Of a DNA stretch of 64,000 nt, positions 1 through 9,400 are shown piece by piece. This DNA is from Nitrospirota bacterium (GTDB taxonomy: Bacteria; Nitrospirota; JACRHL01). The stretch spans positions 186,001 to 250,000 of the forward strand of contig JACRHL010000019.1 in NCBI GenBank assembly GCA_016212085.1, given 5' to 3'. The translations under genes and the position numbers were made by a program. Within the stretch, counting starts at the first letter, position 1; each line of letters opens with the position of its first letter. The notes under the pieces were generated by a model. It worked only from the letters and a program-made list of their open reading frames with translations, did no database searches and was not told the origin of the DNA.

Positions 1-521
1 GGCCGCTGCCGTGGCAGTATGCGGGCATCGTGCTGGTGCTGGCGGGGGTGGTGCTGCTGTCCATGCGTGGATTCGGGCGCGGCCTGGGGCGGCAGGCGCC
101 CCAGGGCCAGGCCCTGGGGGTGGCCCCGGCGCTCACCGCCATGACCCTGTTCGGCCTGGGGCTGTTCGGCATGAAGCTGTGCGTGAGCGCCGCCGGCCCC
201 ACCACCGTGGCCCTGGCGGTGCGGGTGATCGGCGTGGCGGCGCTGGGGGCGTGGCTGCTTGCCGGCGGGCGGCTGGCGATGCCCCCGCGCGAGGTGCGCG
301 GGGCGCTGATCGCCGCGGGGCTCCTGGACGCGGCGGCGTTCGTCTTCTTTTGCGAGGCGCTCACCCGCACCCTGCTGTCGCTGGTGGCGCCCATCTCCAG
401 CACCATCCCGGTGGTCACCGTGGCACTGGCCTATTTTCTGCTGCACGAGCGGCTGCGCCCCAACCAGTGGGCGGGGCTGGCCATGGCCGTCACCGGCATC
501 GCCCTGGTGGCCGCCGGCTGA
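1..521 (+). CDS. EamA/DMT-family membrane transporter, C-terminal part (5' end outside window)
   Basis: The frame is open from the left edge to a TGA at 519-521, giving the last 172 or so residues of a drug/metabolite-type exporter. Several hydrophobic helices are visible, and the end (a segment around SSTIPVVTVALAYFLLHE, then a final helix ending VAAG) is typical of the second EamA repeat. An in-frame ATG at base 30 is internal, because the residues before it (PLPWQYAGIVLVLAG) already form a helix. The substrate cannot be predicted. marC follows 50 bp downstream on the same strand. Family assignment is good; function is not resolved. Confidence 0.8.
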   Translation, partial: PLPWQYAGIVLVLAGVVLLSMRGFGRGLGRQAPQGQALGVAPALTAMTLFGLGLFGMKLCVSAAGPTTVALAVRVIGVAALGAWLLAGGRLAMPPREVRGALIAAGLLDAAAFVFFCEALTRTLLSLVAPISSTIPVVTVALAYFLLHERLRPNQWAGLAMAVTGIALVAAG

Positions 522-571
522 CGGCGCGCTATACTCGTCCCCTGGCGGCGCACACGGCGGAGGCGTGATCG

Positions 572-1207
572 GTGGAAACCTGGTTCGACGGGCGATTGGT
601 CAGCGAGTTCGTCACCTACTTCGTGGTGCTCGACCCGCTGGGCATGGCGCCCCTGTTCTGGGCCCTCACCCACAAGGGGTCGCGCCCCTACCAGGTGCGC
701 ATGGCGCTGATGGGGGTGGGGCTGGCCACCGCCATGCTGCTGCTGTTCGCCTTCACCGGCAAGGGGATCCTGCTGACGTTCGGCATCTCCATGCCCGCGT
801 TCCGCATCGCCGGCGGGCTGCTGCTGTTCCTGCTGTCCATCGACATGATCTTCGCCCGCCAGTCGGGCCTGCGCTCCACCACCGTGCGCGAGCAGGAGGA
901 GGCCGCCCACCGGGAGGGCATCGCCGTGTTTCCGCTGGCGTTCCCGCTCATCGCCGGGCCCGGCGCGCTCACCACGGTGCTGCTGTTCTCGGAGCGGCCG
1001 CAGGGGCTGGTGGCGGCCCTGCCCAGCCTGGTGGTGATGCTGGTGGTGCTGGGCATGCTGCTGGGCTGCCTGCTGGCGGCGGACACCCTCATGCGGCGCC
1101 TGGGCGAAACCGGCGCCAACGTGGTGTCGCGCGTGCTGGGGCTGATCCTGGCGGCCCTGTCGGTGCAGTACGTGATCGACGGCATCAGGGACAGCCTGCT
1201 GCCCTGA
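572..1207 (+). CDS. MarC-family (UPF0056) integral membrane protein
   Basis: This 211-residue protein is almost entirely hydrophobic, with six likely transmembrane helices. The N-terminal FVVLDPLGMAPLF segment and a central AGPGALTTVL segment are characteristic of the MarC/YchE/YhgN family. It acts in the inner membrane; members are called putative amino-acid or multiple-resistance transporters, but the true role is poorly known. The GTG start is chosen because a GGAGG motif lies eight bases upstream and the next ATG would remove the first helix. A TATACT hexamer at 530-535 could be its -10 element. Length is normal for the family. Confidence 0.88.
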   Translation: METWFDGRLVSEFVTYFVVLDPLGMAPLFWALTHKGSRPYQVRMALMGVGLATAMLLLFAFTGKGILLTFGISMPAFRIAGGLLLFLLSIDMIFARQSGLRSTTVREQEEAAHREGIAVFPLAFPLIAGPGALTTVLLFSERPQGLVAALPSLVVMLVVLGMLLGCLLAADTLMRRLGETGANVVSRVLGLILAALSVQYVIDGIRDSLLP

Positions 1208-1315
1208 AGGCCCCCCCCTTCGCGCGCCCCCCTTTCCGCGCTTCTGCAAAACCCCTTATAGTTAGCGGAGTACCCTTTTCGCGGCGGGCCGGATGCCCCC
1301 GCCGATGGAGGCCCC

Positions 1316-1939
1316 ATGGACGCGGCACGCCACCCGCTCAAGGTTACCGTGTACTCGGACTACATCTGCCCGTTCTGCTACGTGGGCGACCGCCGCCTGC
1401 GCCGGCTGGCGGAACGCTTTCCCCTGGACATCACCTGGCGGCCGGTGGAGATCCACCCGGAAACCCCGCCCGAGGGCATGCCCCTGGAGCGGCTCGGCTA
1501 CCCACCGGAGGTGTGGGAGAAGATGATGGCGCACCTGGGCAACATGGCCGCCGAGGAGGGCATCGCCCTGGCGGAGCGCCACTTCACTACCAACTCCCAC
1601 AACGCCCTGCTGCTGGCGGAGGCGGCCCGCGAGCTGGGCGAAGAGGTGTTCGGGCGGGTGCACGAGGGGCTGTTCCACGCCTTCTTCTGCGAGGGGCGCA
1701 ACATCGGCGAGGCGGCCGTGCTGGCCGACATCGCCGTCCGGGCGGGCATGGCGCGGGAGGCCTTCGACCGGGCCCTGGCCGACCCCCGCCACGAGGACGC
1801 CCTGCGCGAGAACTTCGTGTCCGCCCGCCAGGACGGGGTGACCGGCGTGCCCACCCTGGTCATCAACGGCCACCGGGTGCAGGGGGCCGTGCCCCTGGCC
1901 AACCTGCTTTTGCTCGCCGAGGAACTGGTCGAGGGCTGA
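1316..1939 (+). CDS. DsbA-family (FrnE-like) thiol oxidoreductase
   Basis: This 207-residue thioredoxin-fold protein has a helical insertion. The motif CPFC is at residues 18-21, directly after a beta strand (KVTVYSDYI), and the cis-proline loop GVPTLVING is near residue 180. That arrangement matches the FrnE/2-hydroxychromene-carboxylate-isomerase-like branch of DsbA proteins, which act as cytoplasmic dithiol oxidoreductases. No signal peptide is present, which supports a cytoplasmic location. The ATG is preceded by GGAGG at four-base spacing. A GNAT gene starts four bases after the stop, so the two are probably cotranscribed. The substrate is unknown. Confidence 0.88.
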   Translation: MDAARHPLKVTVYSDYICPFCYVGDRRLRRLAERFPLDITWRPVEIHPETPPEGMPLERLGYPPEVWEKMMAHLGNMAAEEGIALAERHFTTNSHNALLLAEAARELGEEVFGRVHEGLFHAFFCEGRNIGEAAVLADIAVRAGMAREAFDRALADPRHEDALRENFVSARQDGVTGVPTLVINGHRVQGAVPLANLLLLAEELVEG

Positions 1940-1943
1940 CCGG

Positions 1944-2453
1944 GTGGCCGCGATCCGCATCCAGCCCGCCCGGGCCGACGACATCCCGCGCCTCGCCGAG
2001 TGGATGGTCGCCTTCGTGCGCGAGCTGCGCTCCTTGAGCGCCGATCCCTACCTGGCCGCCGCCCCCCCGCTGCCCGCCGCCGCCTGGGCGGTGCGCTTCC
2101 GCAACTCGGTGGGGGTGGCCGACCGGTTCCTGCTGGTGGCCAGCGTGGACGGCGATCCGGCGGGCTTCGTGTGGGCCAACGAGGTGCTGCCGTTCATCCC
2201 CGACAGCAGCGTGGGCGCCGTGGGCCGCATCGAGGCCTGCTGGGTGGTGCCGGCGCACCGCAAGCGCGGCGTGGCCCGCGCCCTGGTGAGCGCCCTGGAA
2301 ACGGAGCTGGCGCGGCGCGGCGTGCGCTTCGTGGAGGCCAACTGGCTCATGGACAACCCGGACGCGGGCCACGCCTGGGCGGCCCTGGGCTTTGCCCCCT
2401 GCCGCACCCTGGTGCGCAAGGCGCTGCCCGGCGAGCGGACGCCGCACGGGTAA
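1944..2453 (+). CDS. GNAT-family N-acetyltransferase
   Basis: This 169-residue protein has the GNAT pattern: an N-terminal strand-helix (AAIRIQPARADDIPRLAEWM), a central IEACWVVPAHRKRGVARALV segment that forms the acetyl-CoA pyrophosphate loop (R-K-R-G-V-A form of the Q/RxxGxG/A motif), and a C-terminal ALGFAP strand. It would transfer an acetyl group from acetyl-CoA to an unidentified amine. It starts with GTG four bases after the DsbA-like gene, implying translational coupling. Nothing in the context fixes the acceptor. Confidence 0.85.
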   Translation: MAAIRIQPARADDIPRLAEWMVAFVRELRSLSADPYLAAAPPLPAAAWAVRFRNSVGVADRFLLVASVDGDPAGFVWANEVLPFIPDSSVGAVGRIEACWVVPAHRKRGVARALVSALETELARRGVRFVEANWLMDNPDAGHAWAALGFAPCRTLVRKALPGERTPHG

Positions 2454-2525
2454 AGCCGGGGCCAAATCCGGCCGAAAGGAGGGGGAGCGGTCCGCCTTGT
2501 CCGCGGCCGCCCCGATGGGAGTGTC

Positions 2526-2756
2526 ATGGCAACCGTCTACTACACATCCGAGGGCCCCCACTCCGCCGGCAACGAGCTGCACATCGACCAGGTGGTGACC
2601 CTGTTCCAGGGCCGCCCCAAGATGGCCATCGGCCTCACGCCGCCGGCCCTGGCCAGCGCCGTCAGCGGCCAGAAGCCCTACGCGGTGGTGGAGATCGGCC
2701 CGGAGGAGGTGCGCCCGCCGGATTTCCTGGACTTCGGCTTCTACCTGGTGGGCTAA
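2526..2756 (+). CDS. Small conserved-looking hypothetical protein (76 aa)
   Basis: The product is unrecognised. It is a soluble 76-residue protein without signal peptide or membrane segment, starting MATVYYTSEGPHSAGNELHI. It begins 72 bases after the GNAT gene, behind the sequence GGGAGTGTC, which could act as a ribosome-binding site. Codon use matches the neighbours, which argues that it is real. Its TAA stop overlaps the TAG stop of the convergent nnrS gene (bases 2753-2756 read CTAA), so the two genes meet with no intergenic space. Confidence 0.6.
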   Translation: MATVYYTSEGPHSAGNELHIDQVVTLFQGRPKMAIGLTPPALASAVSGQKPYAVVEIGPEEVRPPDFLDFGFYLVG

Positions 2757-3919
2757 CCCGAGCCGTCCCCCGGCCCCGCCCACACGGGCCCGTATACCCA
2801 CAGGAACAGCGCAAAGGCGGCGATCCACAGCCCCCCCGCGAGCACCGTCATGCCCGCCCCCGGCCAAAACGCCGCCCACAGCCGCGCCAGGGCCGCCAGG
2901 TTGGCCAGCGCGAACGCCGCCACCACGGGCGCCGCCGCCACCATGGGGCGCCCGGTGTGCCCCAGGGACACCCGCGCCATCATGCCCAGGGTCAACGTGC
3001 CCAGCGCCCCGGCGGCCAGGGCGTGGACGGCGGCGCCGGGGGGCACCAGCCCGAGGCGCGCCAGGCCGTCCAGCGCCAGCCCCGCCACCAGCCAGCCGTA
3101 GCCGCCGAACAGCACCCACAGCAGCGGCACGCGCCCCACCCCCGGCCGCCACCAGCCCCCCATTCGCGCCCCGTGCAGGGCCGCCGCCGCCAGCGCCAGC
3201 GGCCCCAGCACCATGTCGGGCAGCCCCGCCTGCCCCAGCGCCCAGGCGCCCAGGGCGCCCAGCGCCGCCCGCTCCCGCCACGGCGGCAGGGGCGCCCGCG
3301 CCCCTGCCAGGGCGCGGCCGGTGAACAGGGGGAACGCCCAGCCGGCGACCAGGGCGATGAGCAGCACCATCAGCCCCAGGCCCAGGGCGGGGCCCAGGCT
3401 GCCCCGGACCACCCCCAGGGCCTCCGCGTGCGCCAGGGCGTTGGCCAGCGTCAGCAGGCCCAGCAGCGGCAGGATGGAGCGGTTCGGAAAGGGCTCCCCC
3501 CGGCTGAGCGGCCGCGCCAGGGCGGCCATGAGGGCGGGCAGGAAGGCCAGGTCCAACGCCGCCACCAGCGGCCCCGGCAGGGCGGCCAGGGGCGCCAGCC
3601 GCCCCGCCAGCCACAGCAGGAACAGGGCCGCCAGCCGTCCGCCCGTGGGGGTGGGCAGGCCGGTCCAGTTGCGCACCCCCACCAGCAGGAACCCGGCGAT
3701 CACCGCCACCGCGTAGCCGAACACCATCTCGTGGCCGTGCCAGCCGATGGCGCCGTAATGGGGCGGCGCGGCGCCCCCCGCCAGCATCCACAGCCAGCCC
3801 GCCATGAGCAGCACCGCCGCCAACGCCGCCCCCAGGAAGAACGGGCGGAAGCCCAGCGACCACAGGGGCATCCCCGGCGGCGGGGGCGGCTTGGATGACA
3901 GGGTGCGTAACGGGTCCAT
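2753..3919 (-). CDS. nnrS: NnrS family haem-copper membrane protein (nitric oxide stress/denitrification)
   Basis: This protein of about 388 residues has roughly twelve hydrophobic helices. The N-terminal block (PLWSLGFRPFFLGAAL, then GAIGWHGHEMVFGYAVAV) is diagnostic of NnrS, an inner-membrane haem- and copper-containing protein tied to nitric oxide metabolism and protection of iron-sulfur enzymes. Two starts are possible: ATG at 3928, or ATG at 3919 preceded by GGAG. I prefer 3919 because the predicted transcript begins near 3940. An exact FNR-type site lies upstream at the class II distance, so expression should rise under oxygen limitation or NO. It converges on the small gene at 2526-2756. 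Confidence 0.88.
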   Translation of the reverse strand: MDPLRTLSSKPPPPPGMPLWSLGFRPFFLGAALAAVLLMAGWLWMLAGGAAPPHYGAIGWHGHEMVFGYAVAVIAGFLLVGVRNWTGLPTPTGGRLAALFLLWLAGRLAPLAALPGPLVAALDLAFLPALMAALARPLSRGEPFPNRSILPLLGLLTLANALAHAEALGVVRGSLGPALGLGLMVLLIALVAGWAFPLFTGRALAGARAPLPPWRERAALGALGAWALGQAGLPDMVLGPLALAAAALHGARMGGWWRPGVGRVPLLWVLFGGYGWLVAGLALDGLARLGLVPPGAAVHALAAGALGTLTLGMMARVSLGHTGRPMVAAAPVVAAFALANLAALARLWAAFWPGAGMTVLAGGLWIAAFALFLWVYGPVWAGPGDGSG

Positions 3920-3946
3920 GGGCTCCATCCGGCACGGGTCCGGCCC

Positions 3947-3988
3947 ATCATCCGGCCGGGCCCGACGCCACGCCTTGATGTGGATCAA
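3947..3988 (-). promoter_or_regulatory. FNR/Dnr-type promoter of nnrS
   Basis: The 14-bp sequence TTGAT-N4-ATCAA at 3975-3988 is a perfect FNR/Anr/Dnr box. On the minus strand a GATGAT hexamer at 3952-3947 can serve as -10, predicting a start near 3940. The centre of the box (3981.5) is then at -41.5, the canonical class II activator position. The same box is also about 61 bp upstream of a predicted start near 4043 on the plus strand (TATAGT at 4031-4036), so it might also serve the FG-GAP gene. Whether oxygen (FNR/Anr) or NO (Dnr) is the signal cannot be told from the box alone. Confidence 0.8.
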
Positions 3989-4044
3989 ACACCGGGCGCG
4001 GGGCGCGGCCGGACGCGCGCCCCCCAATGGTATAGTAATCCCCC

Positions 4045-6363
4045 GTGAGCCGCCGCCCCCTGATAGCCCTCCTGCTGCTGGCCCTGACCGCCGCCTGCGC
4101 CGACAACCCGCCCACGGCGCCGTGCGGGGGGGCCATGCCGGCCGGCGACCCGCCCACGCCGGTCATCGGCGATTTTCCCAAGGTGACGAGCCGCTCCACG
4201 GGCTTCCCCATCGCCGGCTGGCGGGCGCCGGGCAGCGCCGTGCGGGTGGGTGCCGGGCACACGGTGGCCGCCTCCTGCGACCGCTACTGGAGCACCACCA
4301 TCGACCTGCCGGACGAGGGGGCCAACACCTTCACCGTGTTCGCCGAGAGCACCACCCTCAACGTGTCGGCCCCCACCACCCTGGTGATCGTGCGCGACAC
4401 GGTGGCCCCCGCCGCGCCGGCGGTGGACACGGTGCCCCCCGCCACCCCCGGCACGGCGGCGGGCGTGATCGGCGTGTCCGGCAGCCGCGAGGCGGGGGCC
4501 ACGGTGCGCCTGAACGGCCTGCCGCTGGTGCCCGCCGGAAGCGCCACCGCCTTCACCGCCCAGGTGGCCCTGCCCCTGGGGGGCGGCGCCGTCAACACCC
4601 TGTCGTTCACCCAGGTGGACGCGGCGGGCAACGAAAGCCCCCCCACGCTGCTCTCCATCACCCGCACCAGCACCCCCGGCACGCCGCCGCGCCTCAACTT
4701 CCCCCTCGACCGGCAGCGCCTGGCGGTGCCGCCGTCGTTCCCGCGGATGCTGCTCATCTGGAACCAGGCGGCGGCGCTGGCCACCTATCACGTGCAGGTG
4801 GCCGCCACCCCCGCCTTCGACCCCCTGGTGGTGGAGGCGGACGCCGCCGGCCTGTCCCTGCCCGTCACCCTGGCCAACGGCACCTGGTTCTGGCGGGTGG
4901 CGGTGGTGGAGGGGGGGGAGGTCACCTACGGCCAGGCCCGTTCCTTCACCCTGGGGGCCCAACCGGGAGACGTGGACGGCGACGGCTACTCGGACCTGAT
5001 CGCCGGCAACCCCGGCCAGGACAACGGCGGGCAGATCTCCGACAACCCCGGCGGCGTCAGGCTGTTCCCGGGCGGTGCCGACCTGGAGGCCGCCAGCCCG
5101 GTGGCGGCGGCCCTCATGGTGAACGGCCCGGAGGCGCGCGCCGAGCTGGGCATCGCCGTCACCGGCGGCGACCTGAACGGCGACGGCCTTGCCGACATGG
5201 CCGCCGGCGCCCACCGGGCCGACCCCAACGGCAACGGCTCCGGCTCCGTGCACGTGCTCTACGGCGGCGCCACGCCCGACGCCGCCATCGACCTTACCCT
5301 GAACGGCCAGAACGCCGACGACCAGTTCGGCCTCGACCTGGCCTCCGGCTTCGACCTGAACGCCGACGGCATCGACGACCTGGCGGTGGCCGCCTGGCAG
5401 TACGACCGGGAGGGTACCGACCTGGCGGACAACCGGGGCCGGGTCTACATCTTCCTCGGCGCCGTGGGCGGCATGGACGGGGTGCCCGACCTGATCCTCA
5501 CCGGGGCGGCGGAGCGCGACAACTTCGGCTCGGGCCTTACGGGCGGCTTCGACCTGAACGGCGACGGCTTCGACGACCTGGCCGTGGGCGCCCCCCTGGC
5601 GGACGCGCCGGGGCCCATCACCAACGCCGGGGCGGTGAGCATATTCTACGGCGGCCCCGCCGTGGACGGCGTCGCCGACCTGACCCTGTACGGGCTGGCG
5701 GCGGAGGAGCACCTGGGCTCGGCCCTGTCCGGCGCGGGCGACCTGGACGGCGGCCGCTTCGACTGGCTGGCGGCGGGCGCCCCCGCCTACGGCAGCGGCG
5801 GCACCCAGGGCATCGGCCGGGTACACCTGTTCCAGGGGGGCACGGCGCCGGACACCACGGCGGACCTCATCATCCCCGGCGCCACCGAATGCGAGGCGTT
5901 CGGCTTCTCCCTGGCCGGCGGCGGCGACCTGAACGGCGACGGCCTGGCCGACCTGGCGGTGGGCGTGCCGTTCTCCAACGTGGGCGCCGCCGACCCCACC
6001 TGCGCCTCCCAGGCGGGCGACCAGGGGATGGTGGAGATCCACCTGGGCGCCCCCGCGCCGGACACGGCGTGGGACGCGCGCTTCACGGGCGCCTTCGCCA
6101 ACGACCGGCTGGGCATGGGCCTGCACCTGGTGGCCGACGCCAACGGCGACGGTCTGCACGACCTGGTCGCCGGCGCCCCCAACAACGACGAGGGCAGCAC
6201 CGTGTTCGGCGACTCGGGCCGCGCCTACGTGCTGTTCGGCCCCGGCGCCGTGGGCTGGAGCGGCCAGCAGCCCATCACCGGCGCGGGCGGCGCCATGACC
6301 GTGCCCGGCGCCATCCTCGCCAACGACGGCGACAAGGACGGCATGGGCACGTCGGTCTGGTAG
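4045..6363 (+). CDS. FG-GAP (integrin-alpha-like) repeat surface lipoprotein
   Basis: This 772-residue exported protein begins MSRRPLIALLLLALTAACAD, a lipoprotein-type signal with Cys18, although Thr rather than Leu is at position -3. Residues of about 35-290 form Ig-like or fibronectin-like segments. From about residue 310 there are six or seven FG-GAP beta-propeller repeats, seen as recurring GGDLNGDGLADLAVG-type blocks with Ca2+-binding DxNxDG loops, alternating with strands such as VHVLYGG. Such propellers mediate adhesion or protein binding at the cell surface. The GTG start follows a TATAGT hexamer by only eight bases, so the leader may be very short. It is divergent from nnrS. Confidence 0.85.
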   Translation: MSRRPLIALLLLALTAACADNPPTAPCGGAMPAGDPPTPVIGDFPKVTSRSTGFPIAGWRAPGSAVRVGAGHTVAASCDRYWSTTIDLPDEGANTFTVFAESTTLNVSAPTTLVIVRDTVAPAAPAVDTVPPATPGTAAGVIGVSGSREAGATVRLNGLPLVPAGSATAFTAQVALPLGGGAVNTLSFTQVDAAGNESPPTLLSITRTSTPGTPPRLNFPLDRQRLAVPPSFPRMLLIWNQAAALATYHVQVAATPAFDPLVVEADAAGLSLPVTLANGTWFWRVAVVEGGEVTYGQARSFTLGAQPGDVDGDGYSDLIAGNPGQDNGGQISDNPGGVRLFPGGADLEAASPVAAALMVNGPEARAELGIAVTGGDLNGDGLADMAAGAHRADPNGNGSGSVHVLYGGATPDAAIDLTLNGQNADDQFGLDLASGFDLNADGIDDLAVAAWQYDREGTDLADNRGRVYIFLGAVGGMDGVPDLILTGAAERDNFGSGLTGGFDLNGDGFDDLAVGAPLADAPGPITNAGAVSIFYGGPAVDGVADLTLYGLAAEEHLGSALSGAGDLDGGRFDWLAAGAPAYGSGGTQGIGRVHLFQGGTAPDTTADLIIPGATECEAFGFSLAGGGDLNGDGLADLAVGVPFSNVGAADPTCASQAGDQGMVEIHLGAPAPDTAWDARFTGAFANDRLGMGLHLVADANGDGLHDLVAGAPNNDEGSTVFGDSGRAYVLFGPGAVGWSGQQPITGAGGAMTVPGAILANDGDKDGMGTSVW

Positions 6364-6403
6364 CGTAACAGGGGTGCCCCGGGGGGTGCCCGTGACGTAC
6401 AAT

Positions 6404-6436
6404 GGGCGTCCCTTTTTTGGGGCGTCCCTTTTTTTC
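6404..6436 (+). repeat. Tandem duplication GGGCGTCCCTTTTTT in the mfd leader
   Basis: Two consecutive copies of a 15-16 base unit, GGGCGTCCCTTTTTT, lie between the FG-GAP gene and mfd. Each ends in a T-run, and the upstream stretch (6371-6391) is rich in GGGGTGCCCC. The stretch could terminate FG-GAP transcription. It also follows a TACAAT hexamer (6398-6403) that could be the -10 of an mfd promoter, in which case the repeats would be in the mfd leader. The function is inferred only. Confidence 0.4.
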
Positions 6437-6456
6437 GCCGACACGACGGCCACTGC

Positions 6457-9400
6457 ATGCCCGACTCCCCCATAGCGTCCCTCGCCGCCGCCCTCGCGGG
6501 CGCCACGCCACCCGCCGTCCACGGCGTGCCGGGGGCGGCGGGGGCGCACCTGATCGCGGCCCTGTCCAGGGAGGCTCCGCTCCCCACCCTGCTGCTCGCC
6601 GCCGATGCCGAGGCCGCCCGCGCCCTGCATGGCGACCTGCTCCTGTTCCGGCGCCTGGACGGGCTGCCGGAGCCCCTCTACTTCCCCGCCTGGGAAACCC
6701 TGCCCCACGAGTTCGCCTCGCCCCTGCCCGAGGTGGCGGGGATGCGCATGGCGGCGCTGATCGAGGCCCGCCGGCAGGCGGCGCCGCTGCTGGTGGCGCC
6801 GGTGGCCGCCGTGCTGCACCGGCTGCCGCCGCCGGACGTTCTGGCGGCCTTCTCCCTGGAGCTTCGCGTGGGCGCCGTGGTGCCGTTCGACAGGCTGGCG
6901 GAGCGGCTCGCGGCGCTGGGGTACCAGGATGCGGCCCAGGTGTCGCAGCCCGGCCACTTTGCCATCAAGGGCGACATCGTCGACATCTTTCCGCCCCACC
7001 TGGCGCAGCCGGCGCGCATCGAGTGGTTCGGCGACGAGGTGGACCGGCTGGTGGCCTACGACCCCGTGGACCAGAAGGCCACCGACCCCCTGGAGCGGGT
7101 GCTGGTGGCCCCGATCACCGAGCTGCCGCACAGCCCGGAGATGGTCGCCCGCGCCCGGCGGCGGGTGGCCGCCATCTGCGCCGAACGGGGGCTGGACCCG
7201 GCCAGCACCACCCTGGAGACGGGCCGCCTCGACCGCTCCCCGCGCACGGACGGCATCGAGACCTGGGCGCCGTTCTTCTTCGAGCACCCCATGGTGGACG
7301 TGACCGCCTACCTGGGCGGGCGCCCGCGCGTCGTGCTGCTGGGCGCCGGGACCGTGCGCGCCACCGCCCGCGGCCTTGCCCAGAAGGCCCTTGATGCCAT
7401 GGCCGACGAGGCCCGGCGCGGCACGGTGGTGCCGGAGGCGGACGCCCTGTTCGTCACCTTGGACGCCCTGTGCGGACGCGCGCCCATCGAACTGGAGGCC
7501 GCGCCGGACGCGGACCGGCCACGCCCCTGGACCGACGCCGACGCCCTCGGCTTCGGCCCGGTGGACCCGGCGCAAAAGACCGCCAAGGGCGCCCTGCCCG
7601 CCCGCTTCGCCGCCCTGGCGGCGCTGGCCGCCAGGGCGCGCGTGACCATCGCCTGCCCGGACGCGGAGCGCGCCCGCGCCTTTGGCGAGATCCTGGGCCA
7701 GCACCAGGTGCCCCACGGCCACACGGCCGCCCCCGGCCGGGTGGCGCTGGCGGTGGGCGACCTGTCCGGCGGCTTCGGCGCCGATGGTGGGGTGTTCCTC
7801 ACCGAGGCCGAGATTTTTGGCCGGCAGACCGCCGTGGCGCCGCCGCCACGCTCCCACATCGCCCTGTTCCTGAGCACCTTCGACGACTTGAAGGTGGGCG
7901 ACCCGGTGGTCCACATCCAGCACGGCATCGGCCTGTACCGGGGCCTGAGCCGCATCACCGCCGGCGGCATGGAGTCGGACTTCCTGGAGGTGGAGTACCT
8001 GGGGGGCGACCGCATCTACGTCGCCATGGACCACCTGCACCTGGTGCAGAAGTACCAGGGCGGCGGCGACGGCTTGCCCGCCCTGGACCGCATGGGCGGC
8101 AAGAGCTGGGAGAAGAAGCGCGGCCGCGCCAAAAAGGCCCTGGCCGAGCTGGCCCAGGACCTGGTGGACCTGCACGCCGCCCGCGAGCTGGCCAAGGGCC
8201 ACCCGTTCGCCCCGGAGGGGGCCGCCGGGGTGGAGTTCGCCGCCAGCTTCCCCTACACGGAAACGCCGGACCAGCTGCGCGCCATCGGCGAGGTGCGCGC
8301 CGACATGGCGGCCCCCCGCCCCATGGACCGGCTGGTGTGCGGCGACGTGGGCTACGGCAAGACCGAGGTGGCCATCCGCGCCGCCTTCAAGGCCATGCTG
8401 GACGGCCGCCAGGTGGCCTTTCTGGCCCCCACCACCCTGCTCGCCCAGCAGCACTTCGCCACCTGCTCCAAGCGCTTCGCCGCGTGGCCGTTCAAGGTGG
8501 CGGTGCTGTCGCGCTTCCAGGGCGAGGCCGACCGGCGCGATGTGCTGCGGGGCCTCGAGGACGGCACCCTGGACCTGGTGATCGCCACCCACAAGCTCAT
8601 CACCAAGCCGGTGGACTTCGCCCGGCTGGGGCTGCTGGTCATCGACGAGGAGCAGCGCTTCGGGGTGGCCCAGAAGGAGCGCGTCAAGCAGTGGAAGACC
8701 AGCGTCGACGTGCTCACCCTCACCGCCACGCCCATCCCGCGCACCCTGCAACTGTCGCTCATCGGCGTGCGCGACCTGTCCATCATCGACACCCCGCCGC
8801 CGGACCGCCGCGCCGTGCAGACCCGCGTCACCCGCTTCGACCCCACCCTCATCAAGGAGGCCATCGAGCGCGAGCTGGCGCGCGGCGGCCAGGTGTTCTT
8901 CATCCACAACCGGGTGCACGACATCGGCGCCATGGCCCAGTTTTTAAAGCGCCTGGTGCCCACGGCCGAGATCGCCGTGGCCCACGGCCAGATGCCGGAG
9001 CGGCAGCTGGAAACGGTCATGGGCCGCTTCGTGAGCGCCCAGGCCAACGTGCTCTTGTCCACCTCCATCGTGGAGTCGGGGCTCGACATCCCGCGCGCCA
9101 ACACCATCATCATCAACCGCGCCGACCGCTTCGGCCTGGCCGAGCTGTATCAGCTGCGCGGCCGGGTGGGGCGCTCGGCGGTGCAGGCCCACGCCTACCT
9201 GCTGGGCCCGGAGGACGGCTGGAGCGGCGAGGCCAAGGAGCGGCTGATGGCCATCCAGGCCTTCACCGACCTGGGCTCCGGCTTCCGCATCGCCGCCCGC
9301 GACCTGGAGATCCGCGGCGCGGGGTCGCTGCTGGGCCACAAGCAGTCGGGCCAGATCGCCGCCGTGGGCATCGACGCCTACATGGGGCTGATCAAGGAGG

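Noticed and set aside
3985-8919. A very long minus-strand open frame (over 1600 codons) opposite the FG-GAP gene and mfd
   Set aside because: It is low-complexity (His, Gln, Gly, Val) and lies antisense to well-supported genes. GC-rich codon bias alone opens such frames.
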